Assembly: GCA_900554545.1 (NCBI GenBank) | Contig: USHW01000006.1 | Coordinates: 11,317-75,316, forward strand | Source: an uncultured Prevotella sp. | GTDB lineage: Bacteria; Bacteroidota; Bacteroidia; Bacteroidales; Bacteroidaceae | Direction: 5' to 3' | DNA: 64,000 bases | Shown: positions 1 to 9,416 of the stretch, piece by piece | Layout: every line of letters begins with the position of its first letter | Position numbering within the stretch: position 1 is the first letter of the stretch | Position numbers and translations under genes: made by a program | The notes under the pieces: model-generated | What the model was told of the DNA's origin: nothing | Seen by the model: only the letters and a program-made list of their open reading frames with translations | Database searches by the model: none

Positions 1-1348
1 GTCCGTATTCGTATGAGTTCATGTTGCCTCCCGAACCGTTGACGTTTCCGCCCTGCTCCCATTCGTATGAGCCGTGCAGGTTGATGTCAAGTTTCTCTCC
101 TCCGCGGAACGCGTTGCGTTTGGTGAAACCTATTACAAGTTCGGGGCCGTGGCGTCCGTTTATCTTGTTGCGGTAATTTGTTTCGATGTAGAAGTCGTAT
201 GGCTTGCCGAACGTGCAGGTGAGGTCTACGTCAAGGGTGTCGCTGCGCCCCGTGGTGTCACGCGGCGTGAAGGTGAATTCGGCCGAGCTGAACAGTCCCG
301 AACCGTTGATTTTATTCGCCGATTCTATGTATTTGTCGTAGTTGAACAGTTGGCGGGGGCGCAGTTTCAGGTCGGCCAATATGATTCTTGGACGTATTGG
401 AGGGCGTCTGCCGTTGAACTTTACGGCGAAATAGCGGTGGCTGAATGAGTCTTTCAGCTCTTCCATGAACTGCTTGCGCAGGTTGATGCTTATTTTCCCG
501 ATATACCATTTGCGCTTTGCTACCGACGGAAGGTTGGCCGCCATCTGCAGGCGAAGCTTGGCTTTGCCCGGCATGGCTGTAGTGTCTGCAAGATATGAGG
601 CGAAGCTTGGCTGGTAAAAATAATATCCGTTGTTGCGGAACAGGGTTGACAGGCGGTTGCGTTCGGCGTCCATTACCGATGCGTCGAGAGGCGAGCCGGG
701 TTTTAGCATTGTCTCGCTCCTTGTCGTGTTGATAAGGCTGTCGGCTTCATGCGGGAAGCCGATGTATTCAAGCGAGTCAACGGTGAACAGCCTTCCGAAG
801 TCAACGGTGTAGCCGATTTTCGCTTTCTTGGGGTTTTTCTGCTCGATAATCTTGTAGCTTACCTTGCCGTTAAGGTAGCCGTGGCTTTGCAGGACTGACT
901 GTGCCACAGACGCGCGCAGTTCAGGGTTTACCTGCCGCATCAGCACGGGAGCCTTGCCGAAGGTTTTTGTTATCCATCTGGCAATCTTGTTTCTTGAACC
1001 TGAAAAGGCGTTCCATATCCATAGGCCGTATGGGAATGGTGTGCGGTAATAAGAACTTCCGAAGAGTGCGCCGTTGGGAGCCGTTGCCAAGGCAGACTCT
1101 ACTTCTTCCTTTGTCGTTGCCAAGTGGTCGGCTTCTTCATCGCTGATGCTGTCTTCGTTGATGTCCGCATATTTTATTTTTTCGAGTCCTATGAACAGCT
1201 GGTCGCTGTCGCGCAGGTTCTTCGTTGTTGAACATGACGCTAACATGACAATTACGGCGACAGCCGGTAATCCGCCGCTTAGCGTAATGTGGCGGAACGC
1301 TGAAATCATGTGCGACATGAAAGATTTGACGCTTGTATTACGTTTCAT
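1..1348 (-). CDS. tamL: TamL: TamA/BamA-family outer membrane lipoprotein, 3' end cut by window
   Basis: About 449 codons are visible from an ATG at 1348; the reading frame is open to the window edge, so the barrel C-terminus is missing. The start overlaps the tamB stop as ATGA, indicating translational coupling. The N-terminus is a lipoprotein signal with lipobox-like LASC, so the protein is probably lipidated, as is known for the TamA-like lipoprotein of Bacteroidetes. POTRA-like segments follow, then strand-like text such as FYIETNYRNK and the start of a barrel. By family knowledge it works with TamB in moving lipids or outer-membrane proteins across the periplasm. Identity rests on the TamB partner and general layout; a generic BamA/TamA-family name is the safe fallback. 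Confidence 0.85.
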   Translation of the reverse strand, partial: MKRNTSVKSFMSHMISAFRHITLSGGLPAVAVIVMLASCSTTKNLRDSDQLFIGLEKIKYADINEDSISDEEADHLATTKEEVESALATAPNGALFGSSYYRTPFPYGLWIWNAFSGSRNKIARWITKTFGKAPVLMRQVNPELRASVAQSVLQSHGYLNGKVSYKIIEQKNPKKAKIGYTVDFGRLFTVDSLEYIGFPHEADSLINTTRSETMLKPGSPLDASVMDAERNRLSTLFRNNGYYFYQPSFASYLADTTAMPGKAKLRLQMAANLPSVAKRKWYIGKISINLRKQFMEELKDSFSHRYFAVKFNGRRPPIRPRIILADLKLRPRQLFNYDKYIESANKINGSGLFSSAEFTFTPRDTTGRSDTLDVDLTCTFGKPYDFYIETNYRNKINGRHGPELVIGFTKRNAFRGGEKLDINLHGSYEWEQGGNVNGSGGNMNSYEYG

Positions 1349-4300
1349 CGTTGTTTGCTTTTAGTTGAATCGGCCGGCTGGGTTTCTTTCGTGGCCTTTT
1401 TCTTTTTCCCGAAGCTGAATATGTCCTTGAAGTTTTGCAGGCTGCGGCGCCAGATGAAGCCTGCTCCATATTCACGCACTGTGCCCTCAAGCCAGTCGTA
1501 GGAGTTGTTGTCGTAGTAAACTTTCAGATATTTGTCTGAAGATTCGCCGAGGCGGTATTCCAGTGTCACGTTGTCGAAGAATGATTCATTCTGGTTGGCT
1601 ACGTCAGGTCCTGTTGATACTTTGCCGCCTACTACTATTTTTATGCGGTTGTTCCAAAAACGTTTTGCGAATTTGAATGAATAGTCCGTATGCGTGCTTC
1701 CGCTTGCGTCGGTAGAGTTGTCCATGCCGAAGCTGAGGTCGAGCGAACGCAGTGCGCTGCCGGTGATGTTGTTGATTTCACTTTGCAGGAAAGAGTTTAG
1801 GGCATTGTTCATCGAGAATTTGCTCGTGTTGCCGCTTGCGAGATACATTCCTGTTGTGAGCATCGTCACGGCTATCTTGCCGCGCTGCTCTACACTCATC
1901 GACTGCAGTTCGGTGTCCAGCGTCATGTCTTCTGGCGCGCTGATGGTGAATTCAAGCCCCATGTCAGAGAGGGTCTTGGTTATGACGACGCCACAGTCGA
2001 ATTCTACTGTGCGCCCTTCGCTGCTGCCTCCTGACGAGACGTTGGCCCTTGTGCGCTCCGTAGCGGTGATGTTCAGCCTCGGATTCATCGGGTCTCCTGT
2101 AAATTCTATGTAGCTTCCGTCCTGTATGGTGAATGTCTTGAGGGGGATTACGGGCAGAGAATATTTCATCGTGCCGTTGTCAAGTGTGTAGCGCCCTGTC
2201 AGCCGTATGTCGCCCGTCAGGCCGTATTGCATTCTCAGGCTTCCGCCTCCCATTAGGTCGATGTAGTTCGAGTGGTCGTCGTTCAGGTAGCACATTATGT
2301 GCGCACCCTGTGCCACGTTCAGTGTCAAGTCCATCTTGAAGCCTGAAATGGGCTGGTGCTCTACTACGGTGGCTGCGGTGTCTTCAAAGTTGACAAACTT
2401 TACAAGTTCGTCCATACGGTTGTCGGTGGAAAGCGGAGTGTCGCGCAGGATGTAAGACATGTCGGTAGAGCCGAGTACGTCAAGCCGTCCGAGCATTTCG
2501 AGCCGTTCCAACGGCCCCCTCATGGTTGCGAATACATCGACGAACGCTTTTCCGAAAGCTATGCTGCGGCGGTTTTCCTTCGCGTCTATTATTTTGAAAT
2601 TGCGTGCTGCAATGTTCAAGTCCATGTTCATGTTGTTGATGTCGGAAAAGTCAACATTGCCGTCAATTGTCAGCGGATTGTCGTTGTTCGAGTACATCTT
2701 GAAGTTCTCGAACAGGAGATTGCTGCCTACAATGCGTACAGGTTCTTCGCTCCACCGCATCTTTATGCCGTATTGCGCGCTGCGCATATAGCAAGAGTCG
2801 AACTTTATTTCGCCGTTTGCGCGTGGGTTGTCAAGCTTCCCCTTCACTGCCAGTTCTCCGTCGGCATATCCCGTGAGGCGTATTATCCTGTCGGGGATGA
2901 AGCCGTTAACCAGGCGCACCGGCATGTGTGTCATCCTGAGTTCTGCGTCAAGGTCGCTTTCTTCTGACTTGTATGTGCCGCTTAGTTCAGCCACTTGCTC
3001 GTCGTTGCAGCTTAGCACGCCGTCAAGGGTGTGTGTGCCGTCGCTTTGCGGCATGTATACAAATTCAGTGCTAAGGTCTCCCATGCGGCTGCGTTCGTAA
3101 GTCATGTTGTCGATTGACATCGACGAAGAAAGTGACAAGGCGTCCTTTGTCTGTACGATATGGAAGTCGCCGTTCATTATTCCCGTGATGTTCGGCATAT
3201 ACGGGACAACGGACAGGACTTTTTCCAAATCGAACTTGTTTAGCCCGATGGTAATGTCTTGCAGGGCTTCAGTGTTCCCGTCGTCCGAGTAAATGTGCAC
3301 ACCGGTTCCGTCGTCAGCCGTAAGCTGGAGCTTTGCCGACACACGCCTGTCGGCGCCCATGTATAGGAAGTTGTCTTCGTTTACATTGAATTTCTTGTAG
3401 CCGAGTATTGTTCCGTCGGTCAGCATGTGCACTTTTATGCCGTGTTCTTCCATTGACGCTTCCATGCCCAGCTTTACTCCAAGGCTGTCGTTCGCGTCGT
3501 AGAACCTTATGTTCGCCCCGGAACCTTTCTTGAATATGTATCCGTCGAGCAGCGCGTTGAACACGTATTGTTTGTTTTTCTTGTTGTTCCTTACTTGGGC
3601 GTTGTACGTGCAGTTTGTTGAGTCGGAGTTTATGTTGAATCGTATCGTGTCAAGCGTAAGCGCGCTGTTTTGGAGCTTTAGCAGCTGGACGTTGCCGTTG
3701 AGGCCAAGCGTCGGCGATGATGATATGTCGATGTCGGCGTCTTGGAACGTGAACCCTTTTCTTGCAATGAAGCGGCTCAACGGGTTGTCTTTGCCCGTGG
3801 TGAGGTAAAGCTGTGCCAGTGGCAGCTTTTTGCGTAGTTCTGAAACGTCTATCTGCTTGTTTTTCAGCTCTGTTGACAGCTCTTGGGCGAACTCTCCGGC
3901 CTTGTCGAGTATTTTCTTGTAGCCGCCTCGTCCGTTGAAGTGCAGCTTGAAGTCGCCGCATTCAGTCACAAAGTGTGTTGTGTCCTTGCTTGTGAGAATG
4001 TCTACAAGGAGGTCGTCCGGGCGGTATATCCTGCCAGAATCTGCTATTGTAAGGTCGTTAATCATGCCGCTTACGCGGAGCATCGTCTTCATGTCGGTGC
4101 CTACGTCGACGCGGCAGCGCAACGATGTGGCGAGCTGCGATTCCGTAAGCCGCAGGCCGTACCAGTCGGTATAGGCAACGTCGGCAGTCAGTGTGGAGCT
4201 TATCATCTTTTTGCTCATCCTTGCGTCGAGGGCGATAATGCCTTTTGCCAAGGGATTGTCGCTGTTCAGCTCGGCGTAGGCTCTGCCGTTTGCCATGTCT

Positions 4301-5964
4301 GTTTGCAGGCTGATACTGTCAAGGTTGTATGTTCCTATGCTGAATTTGTCGATGCTTGCCTTGGCGGCCAGCTTTGTGCGCGGCGACATGAAATTTGTTC
4401 CTCTTCCTTTTATTGCGGCGTGTGCGGTCAGGTCGCCTATGCTGTCGCTAAGTAAGAAGTGGCTTGTTTTCAGGTTTTCGGCCGAGAGTGAAGCGTCATA
4501 GCTCATGTCAGCTGCGTTGAAAAAGCCTTCCGCCTTTACCTTTCCGCCGCCTTCAGTGGCGGTCAGGTCGGCCCGGTAGAGTTTGCCGTCAATGCCGATG
4601 TCGCCTTCCATCCCGATGTTCTTCGGTATGTTTGCGGCTATGTCTTGGGCTTTTAACAGTTCGTTTACGAAGCCAAGGTCGTAAGTCCTGGCGTCGAGCT
4701 TGATTGATGCTCGCAGGTTGTCGGTGTCGGTAATGTTGCCGGCCGTACCGCTGATGTTTACGTTGAACGCGGAAGGCAGCTTGATGTTTATTCCGCCGAA
4801 ATTCAGTTTCTTGATGTTGCCGGCAACCGCGGCTTTCATGCTAAGCGGCTGGTTGGGCCAACGGCGGACGAAGCCGGTTGGCATGTCTCCCATAAAGAGC
4901 ATGATGTCCTGTTTGCCTATGGCACAGTCTGCCTTTGCGCTTATCCTGCCGGGAGTTTTCTCGTCAAACGCGTCAAGGTCCATTGCAACCTGTGCGGAAA
5001 GGCTGGAGTTCGGCGTGCTGATGCTTATTGACGGTACGAAAAGGCGTGTAGAGTCCATGTCTATGTTGCCGGCAATCCTTTCCACGGCTATTCCGCTCTT
5101 TTCCTTGAACGAGCATTCGCGCAGCGACAGCTTTATGTCAGGCTGGCGGAAATAGATGGAGTCAATGCCTATTGTGACTCCAGACAGGGCTATGTGGTTG
5201 GGGTCAAGCCCTTTCGCAGGCTCTTCAAAATTGTTGTCGTATACCAGCTGGCTGTCGGCAATGTCAAGCCTGTTGATTTTGTAAAGTCCCGAAAACAGGT
5301 CGAAGTACCCGTTTCTCGCTTCCGTCTTTCCGAGATAGGCTCCTATCTGCAGCGTGTCGCCGGGCATGTGTACGGTCACTCCGGTTTTTGATATGTCAAG
5401 TTTGTCAACGGCTATTTTCCAGTTGTTCTTCGTAGTGGATGTGTCGGGCGGCACGGTGTCGCTCAATTCTACGCTGACTGTGGCGTCGGCCAGTGCGGCC
5501 TCGTTTATCTTCACAGTCTCCTTGCCCAAGTCTATGCCGTGGCTTTGCAGGTATAGGCGGCCGATGTTGCCGTTCACCCGGGCCGAGCTTACCAGCCCGG
5601 CAGTGTTTAGCTTCACGTCGTTTAGTTCCAACGCGTCTATTTCTACTTTCTGCTTCAGCAGCGGCCATAATTGCACGTCCACAACAAGGCTTCCGACGTC
5701 GGCGATGGTGTCTTTCTTATGCGGCAGCGAGTCGTTAGGCTGAAGCATCTTGAAGCCTACAACGCAGAGGTCGAGCGGAAAGGCGAGTTTTACCCGTTCC
5801 ACGGATATTTCCATTCCTGTTTGCTTGGAGGCGTATGATGCCACTTGCTTTACAAGCCAGTTCTGGACAGGTGGAAGATAGAGTGATATAGCCAATATTA
5901 TGAACAGTAAAATCGGTGTCAGGACAATACCGATTCCCCACTTCAGTATTTTTTTTCTTTGCAC
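1345..5964 (-). CDS. tamB: TamB, AsmA-like inter-membrane bridge protein (DUF490 C-terminus)
   Basis: 1539 residues, typical of the family. An N-terminal membrane anchor lies at about residues 10-30, followed by an AsmA-like start (VQNWLVKQVASYASKQTGMEISVERVKLAFP). A very long beta-rich repeat region follows, and the C-terminal TamB domain holds DLTLNVAQGAHIMCYL and GDIRLTGRYTLDNGTMKYSLP. TamB spans the periplasm as a hydrophobic groove from the inner membrane to the outer-membrane TamA/TamL barrel and is linked to phospholipid transport and barrel biogenesis. It is the upstream gene of a two-gene operon; its stop overlaps the tamL start. No break or frameshift is visible. Confidence 0.95.
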   Translation of the reverse strand: MQRKKILKWGIGIVLTPILLFIILAISLYLPPVQNWLVKQVASYASKQTGMEISVERVKLAFPLDLCVVGFKMLQPNDSLPHKKDTIADVGSLVVDVQLWPLLKQKVEIDALELNDVKLNTAGLVSSARVNGNIGRLYLQSHGIDLGKETVKINEAALADATVSVELSDTVPPDTSTTKNNWKIAVDKLDISKTGVTVHMPGDTLQIGAYLGKTEARNGYFDLFSGLYKINRLDIADSQLVYDNNFEEPAKGLDPNHIALSGVTIGIDSIYFRQPDIKLSLRECSFKEKSGIAVERIAGNIDMDSTRLFVPSISISTPNSSLSAQVAMDLDAFDEKTPGRISAKADCAIGKQDIMLFMGDMPTGFVRRWPNQPLSMKAAVAGNIKKLNFGGINIKLPSAFNVNISGTAGNITDTDNLRASIKLDARTYDLGFVNELLKAQDIAANIPKNIGMEGDIGIDGKLYRADLTATEGGGKVKAEGFFNAADMSYDASLSAENLKTSHFLLSDSIGDLTAHAAIKGRGTNFMSPRTKLAAKASIDKFSIGTYNLDSISLQTDMANGRAYAELNSDNPLAKGIIALDARMSKKMISSTLTADVAYTDWYGLRLTESQLATSLRCRVDVGTDMKTMLRVSGMINDLTIADSGRIYRPDDLLVDILTSKDTTHFVTECGDFKLHFNGRGGYKKILDKAGEFAQELSTELKNKQIDVSELRKKLPLAQLYLTTGKDNPLSRFIARKGFTFQDADIDISSSPTLGLNGNVQLLKLQNSALTLDTIRFNINSDSTNCTYNAQVRNNKKNKQYVFNALLDGYIFKKGSGANIRFYDANDSLGVKLGMEASMEEHGIKVHMLTDGTILGYKKFNVNEDNFLYMGADRRVSAKLQLTADDGTGVHIYSDDGNTEALQDITIGLNKFDLEKVLSVVPYMPNITGIMNGDFHIVQTKDALSLSSSMSIDNMTYERSRMGDLSTEFVYMPQSDGTHTLDGVLSCNDEQVAELSGTYKSEESDLDAELRMTHMPVRLVNGFIPDRIIRLTGYADGELAVKGKLDNPRANGEIKFDSCYMRSAQYGIKMRWSEEPVRIVGSNLLFENFKMYSNNDNPLTIDGNVDFSDINNMNMDLNIAARNFKIIDAKENRRSIAFGKAFVDVFATMRGPLERLEMLGRLDVLGSTDMSYILRDTPLSTDNRMDELVKFVNFEDTAATVVEHQPISGFKMDLTLNVAQGAHIMCYLNDDHSNYIDLMGGGSLRMQYGLTGDIRLTGRYTLDNGTMKYSLPVIPLKTFTIQDGSYIEFTGDPMNPRLNITATERTRANVSSGGSSEGRTVEFDCGVVITKTLSDMGLEFTISAPEDMTLDTELQSMSVEQRGKIAVTMLTTGMYLASGNTSKFSMNNALNSFLQSEINNITGSALRSLDLSFGMDNSTDASGSTHTDYSFKFAKRFWNNRIKIVVGGKVSTGPDVANQNESFFDNVTLEYRLGESSDKYLKVYYDNNSYDWLEGTVREYGAGFIWRRSLQNFKDIFSFGKKKKATKETQPADSTKSKQR

Positions 5965-6125
5965 AGAATGATTTGAATTTGGTACAGTCGATGTGCAAAG
6001 TAAGCAATTATTTTGGAAAACAAAAAACGTTTTGCCAACAAAAATTGTACAGCGTCATGTTTTTCGGTTCATCCGCAATTTCGTTGGGCAATATTCACAA
6101 ACAATGAAATTATTTCATAAAATTC

Positions 6126-6310
6126 CTGTCATCTGTCAGTTATGGAGGTAACAAACTGACAATAAAGAAGTTAAGGGCTGACAGATACATTTGTAAATGT
6201 GTCAGTTCTTGCCATTTGCGGCTGACGGCGGCTTATAGTCAGTGACGGCGTCTGTCAGCTTCCAAAGTGCTGATTGTCAGACTGATGGGAGTAAAACTGA
6301 CAGATGACAG
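6126..6310. repeat. R1 nested palindromic repeat, copy 1
   Basis: Begins CTGTCATCTGTCAGTTA and ends AAAACTGACAGATGACAG, a terminal inverted repeat of about 14 bases. Inside are further CTGAC/GTCAG motifs, including CTGACAGAT near 6179 facing GTGTCAG near 6199. The left flank (ACAAACAATGAAATTATTT, about 6098-6116) recurs in inverted orientation to the right of copy 2. It lies 161 bases upstream of the tamB start. No coding sequence was found in it. Confidence 0.85.
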
Positions 6311-6609
6311 ACATTTTACTATTATTAATGTCAACTCGGTATAATGAGATATGTCGCCGCATTCTGTGCCGGCAGATTATAAATCCTCCGATATGTTGGT
6401 TCGGGAATAATAAGTTGTGTCCTTATAAAGTAAAAATGACATGTGGCGGTGAACCGCGTTTTATGCTGTCATGTCGTAAGTCGCTTTATATCAGCGATTT
6501 GCTGCGTGCAGTGACAGTGGTTCCCAATTCTTCATCGACTGTTACATCGTCGCCTGCTGTGTGTGCCGTCAGGATAGTTGAAAGGGTTACATGCTTCCTG
6601 CGGAAAAAC
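6311..6609. other. Intergenic stretch without a supportable gene
   Basis: About 300 bases between R1 copy 1 and R2 locus 1. A 109-codon forward frame exists but its composition is not protein-like. On the minus strand a short open stretch ends near 6500 with plausible protein-like residues (about HVTLSTILTAHTAGDDVTVD), but it has no ATG start and no recognisable domain. It could be a decayed gene end; nothing more can be supported. Confidence 0.4.
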
Positions 6610-6697
6610 AAAAGACGTTCAATCGCCTTGTAAAAGGTGCTCTTTTAAGCAGTGATATGCCACATTTTGCAAGGCAAAAGGTGGCATACCGCAATCG
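6610..6697. repeat. R2 22-base phased repeat, locus 1
   Basis: AAAAG tracts start at 6610, 6632 and 6676, at spacings of exactly 22 and 44 bases. The text between them is diverged but keeps the pattern AAAAGG....CTTTT.GC. It sits between R1 copy 1 and the 3' end of the pseudouridine synthase gene. Confidence 0.75.
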
Positions 6698-6734
6698 GTT
6701 ATATAAGCGGCAATGTGATTGCTGCCGGTTTGTT

Positions 6735-7403
6735 TTATTTCGTTATTTCCAGCCATAGCCTGTCGTCAGGCACAGGACTTTCTACGCTTATTGGTTCCTT
6801 TGAGACGGGGTGGACAAATTCTACCCTGCGTGCCAACAGCGATATGCTGCCGTCGGGATTGCTGCGCCGTGCGCCGTATTTCAGGTCGCCTTTGATGGGG
6901 CATCCGATTTTAGCCAGCTGGCATCGTATCTGGTGGTGGCGGCCGGTCATCAGTTCCACTTCCACCAGGGTATATATTTCTGACTGGCCGATTACTTTAT
7001 AATGTAGCATCGCCTTTTTTGCTCCCGGCACTTCCCTGTCGTATGCGTAACTCTTGTTTTGCTTCTCGTTGCGTGTCAGCCAGTGGGTAAGCGTGGCTTC
7101 CGGCACTTCGGGGCGGCTCTGGCAAATCGCCCAGTATGTTTTTTTAACGTCGCCGTTGCGGAACATGTCGTTCAGCCTCGCCAGCGCTTTTGACGTCTTT
7201 GCGAAGACAACAAGCCCCCACACGGGCCGGTCGAGCCTATGTGCAATGCCAAGAAACACATTGCCCGGTTTTGCGTATTTTTCCTTGATGTACGCTTTGA
7301 CTTCGTCGGCAAGTGTGCGGTCGCCGGTCTTGTCGCCCTGTACAATCTCGCCGCTGCGTTTGCTTACAATAATTATATGGTTGTCTTCGAAAACAACATT
7401 CAT
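6735..7403 (-). CDS. RluA-family pseudouridine synthase
   Basis: 222 residues, a compact RluA-type enzyme without an S4 domain. It converts a specific uridine in rRNA or tRNA to pseudouridine. The catalytic motif HRLDRP lies at residues 55-60, with Asp58 the expected nucleophile, and RHHQIRCQLA is the second conserved family motif. The motif continues VWG where most relatives have VSG, a minor change. Which RNA position is modified cannot be told from sequence. It follows fabG on the same strand, separated by an R3-type mirrored repeat. Confidence 0.9.
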   Translation of the reverse strand: MNVVFEDNHIIIVSKRSGEIVQGDKTGDRTLADEVKAYIKEKYAKPGNVFLGIAHRLDRPVWGLVVFAKTSKALARLNDMFRNGDVKKTYWAICQSRPEVPEATLTHWLTRNEKQNKSYAYDREVPGAKKAMLHYKVIGQSEIYTLVEVELMTGRHHQIRCQLAKIGCPIKGDLKYGARRSNPDGSISLLARRVEFVHPVSKEPISVESPVPDDRLWLEITK

Positions 7404-7405
7404 AT

Positions 7406-7544
7406 AGAAATGAATAATGAGAAATGAATAATGAAGAATGGATGAAAATGAAGAATGAAAAATAGAAGAATGAATAATCGCTGCTTGCGGTTTAATGTTT
7501 AGTCTGATTATTCATTTTTCATTTTTTCATTCTTCATTTATTGT
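7406..7544. repeat. R3 mirrored short-repeat hairpin, copy 1
   Basis: A purine-rich arm built from GAATAATGA/AATGAAGAA units (about 7412-7482) faces a pyrimidine-rich arm of ATTCATTTTTCATT units (about 7506-7544). The arms can form a long imperfect hairpin filling the gap between fabG and the RluA-family gene. A run of Ts is present on each strand, so it may end or attenuate transcription. Confidence 0.65.
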
Positions 7545-8291
7545 TTACATGTTCATTCCGCCGTCAACCTGGATAACTTGTCCGGTTACATACGAAGACA
7601 GGTCTGAAGCAAGGAAAGTCGCCACATTTGCAATGTCTTCTACCTGGCCGGCACGGCGCAGTGGTATCTTCTGTATCCACTCCTTGCGGATATTGTCGGG
7701 AAGAGCCTCTGTCATTGCGGTCTCGATGAAGCCCGGGGCGATGGCGTTTGCACGGATGCCGCGTGAGCCTATTTCCTGTCCGATGCTCTTGGCAAGGGCG
7801 ATGAGTCCTGCCTTTGATGCGGCATAGTTGCATTGTCCGGCATTGCCGTGTACGCCTACTACTGACGCCATGTTGATTATGCTGCCGCTCTTCTGGCGCA
7901 TCATGATGGGAGTGCAGGCGTGTATGAAGTTGAATGCCGACTTAAGGTTGACAGCTATTACTGCGTCCCATTGTGCTTCGGTCATGCGCATCATGAGTCC
8001 GTCTTTTGTTATGCCGGCGTTGTTTACAAGGATGTCGATTGCCCCGAAGTCCTCTTTAACCTGCTTGACCACTTCTTCTGTCTGTGCGAAGTCAGCGGCA
8101 TTGCTTGCATATCCTTTTGCCTTTACGCCTTTAGCGGCTATTTCTGCTTCTGTCGCTTTGCCGTTCTCGTCAATTACGAGGTCTGTGAATGCGATGTTTG
8201 CGCCTTCTTCGGCGAATTTCAGCGCGATGGCTTTGCCTATACCGCGCGCCGCTCCTGTGATGAGGGCGGTCTTACCTGATAATAATCCCAT
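7545..8291 (-). CDS. fabG: 3-oxoacyl-ACP reductase FabG
   Basis: 248 residues, a classic short-chain dehydrogenase. The NADPH-binding TGAARGIG motif lies at residues 12-19 and NNAG at 90-93. The catalytic residues are Ser143, Tyr156 and Lys160 (YAASK). It reduces 3-ketoacyl-ACP in fatty-acid elongation. The C-terminus VIQVDGGMNM is typical of FabG. It lies 84 bases downstream of a TetR-family regulator on the same strand, which suggests that regulator may act on lipid genes. Confidence 0.95.
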   Translation of the reverse strand: MGLLSGKTALITGAARGIGKAIALKFAEEGANIAFTDLVIDENGKATEAEIAAKGVKAKGYASNAADFAQTEEVVKQVKEDFGAIDILVNNAGITKDGLMMRMTEAQWDAVIAVNLKSAFNFIHACTPIMMRQKSGSIINMASVVGVHGNAGQCNYAASKAGLIALAKSIGQEIGSRGIRANAIAPGFIETAMTEALPDNIRKEWIQKIPLRRAGQVEDIANVATFLASDLSSYVTGQVIQVDGGMNM

Positions 8292-8337
8292 TTTTAGTTT
8301 GTTTTATTTTATAATGAAACTTATGTCCTTGCAGTTA

Positions 8338-8370
8338 AAGCCGGCAGGCAATCGGGCCGTTGCCGGCTTT
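8338..8370. terminator. Hairpin between the TetR gene and fabG
   Basis: A 10-base perfect stem, AAAGCCGGCA (8338-8347) and TGCCGGCTTT (8361-8370), with a 13-base loop. It lies just past the end of the tetR-family gene. The T tail on the minus strand is weak (TTTAA), so it could be a terminator or an mRNA-stabilising hairpin. Confidence 0.5.
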
Positions 8371-8375
8371 GCGTG

Positions 8376-8969
8376 TCATTTCGTAATCGACTTTCCCAAA
8401 GCTCCGTAAACCACCTTTGCCACGAGGGGTTTGCTTGCTTCAGGCGTCATTCCGTGCCCGAGGCGTCCGCAGATGAACGGCACTTCAAGGCCTTTGATGC
8501 AGTAGTGCGTGATGTCGGCCACGAGTTCCACATTGTCGATGTCGAATTCTCCGTCGGCCTTGCCGTCCGCATATACCTTACGGAACAGCTCTATTTCGTC
8601 TTCGTCGAAGTTCTTTCTTACCTTCTCTACCATCCAAATGTTGCGGAAGAAAGCGGCGCGCAGGTTGCCGTTGCGCATCACCGTTTCCTTAATCATGTTC
8701 AGGTGGGTGTAGATAAGCTCTATAATCTTGTCTTGCGGGCGTATTTTCTTTGCGGCCACTTCGTCCATCTTGTCGGAAAGCCTTTCCAGCTCCGACTCGA
8801 TTACGGCGTAGTACACGTCTTCTTTACTCTTAAAGTATGTGTAAAGAGTCCTCCGGCCTTTGCCCGAAGCGCGTGCAATGTCGTTCATTGTTGTGTTTTC
8901 CAGGCCGTTTTTGGCGAATAGCTGCCTGGCTACATCAACTAATTTATGCCTTGTTTTTGATATTGACAT
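8376..8969 (-). CDS. TetR/AcrR-family transcriptional regulator
   Basis: 197 residues from the ATG at 8969, chosen because GGGAGG precedes it and because an upstream start would place the operator and -10-like box inside the coding region. The N-terminal helix-turn-helix covers about residues 28-50 (MNDIARASGKGRRTLYTYFKSKEDVYYAV). The C-terminal ligand domain is diverged. Repressor role is inferred from the family. A perfect inverted repeat at 9025-9044 overlaps its own promoter box, suggesting autoregulation. The next gene on the same strand is fabG, so fatty-acid control is possible but unproven. Confidence 0.9.
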   Translation of the reverse strand: MSISKTRHKLVDVARQLFAKNGLENTTMNDIARASGKGRRTLYTYFKSKEDVYYAVIESELERLSDKMDEVAAKKIRPQDKIIELIYTHLNMIKETVMRNGNLRAAFFRNIWMVEKVRKNFDEDEIELFRKVYADGKADGEFDIDNVELVADITHYCIKGLEVPFICGRLGHGMTPEASKPLVAKVVYGALGKSITK

Positions 8970-9024
8970 TTTGCCAATTCCTCCCTTACTTTGTTTTTGC
9001 ACATTTGGTTTGACGTGTGCAAAA

Positions 9025-9044
9025 GTATCAAATTTATTTGATAC
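9025..9044. promoter_or_regulatory. Palindromic operator overlapping the promoter of the TetR gene
   Basis: GTATCAAATTTATTTGATAC is a perfect 9+9 inverted repeat with a 2-base centre. On the minus strand it contains TAAATTTG, a match to the Bacteroidetes -7 box TANNTTTG, about 60 bases upstream of the start codon. A bound regulator would cover the promoter. Confidence 0.75.
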
Positions 9045-9226
9045 GGCAAAATATTTTGGCTGTATTAATGTTTTGTTGTGTCGCCGGACAGGCATTTCCG
9101 ACACTTTTTATGGTGGTAATGGTAGTGGATTTCTGTTTGTGTACACATTAATAATATAATATAGAGCCGATTTTACGGCAATATGGCCTTCGCAGTATTA
9201 AAATAATTAAAAAAGTACGGCGAAAA

Positions 9227-9258
9227 TTTGCAAGGTTTGATGAAAAGCAGTACCTTTG
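9227..9258 (+). promoter_or_regulatory. Bacteroidetes-type promoter of the initiator tRNA
   Basis: TTTG at 9227-9230, a 20-base spacer, then TACCTTTG at 9251-9258, matching the TTTG/TANNTTTG consensus. The tRNA begins 45 bases further on. Confidence 0.75.
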
Positions 9259-9302
9259 CACTCGCAAATCAGAAATGAGGCGCGTTACACATTAAATAAT
9301 AT

Positions 9303-9375
9303 CGCGGAGTGGAGCAGTTGGTAGCTCGCCAGGCTCATAACCTGGAGGTCGCATGTTCGAGTCCTGCCTCCGCAA
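9303..9375 (+). tRNA. Initiator tRNA-fMet (anticodon CAT)
   Basis: The cloverleaf can be traced. Acceptor CGCGGAG (9303-9309) pairs with CTCCGCA (9368-9374), leaving a C1-A72 mismatch, the hallmark of bacterial initiator tRNA. The anticodon stem CCAGG/CCTGG encloses CTCATAA with anticodon CAT. The T loop is TTCGAGTC. CCA is not encoded. Its own promoter lies upstream and a terminator follows, so it is probably a single-gene transcript. Confidence 0.93.
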
Positions 9376-9381
9376 CTTTCG

Positions 9382-9416
9382 ACAACCTGCTGACATACGG
9401 CAGGTTGTTTTTGTTT
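9382..9416 (+). terminator. Rho-independent terminator after tRNA-fMet
   Basis: Stem ACAACCTGC (9382-9390) and GCAGGTTGT (9400-9408), 9-base loop, followed by TTTTTGTTT. Confidence 0.85.

Noticed and set aside
2356..2967. Long forward frames opposite tamB
   Set aside because: They are shadows caused by codon bias of the real minus-strand gene.
6304..6633. 109-codon forward frame
   Set aside because: Composition is not protein-like and the frame overlaps R1 and R2 repeat text.
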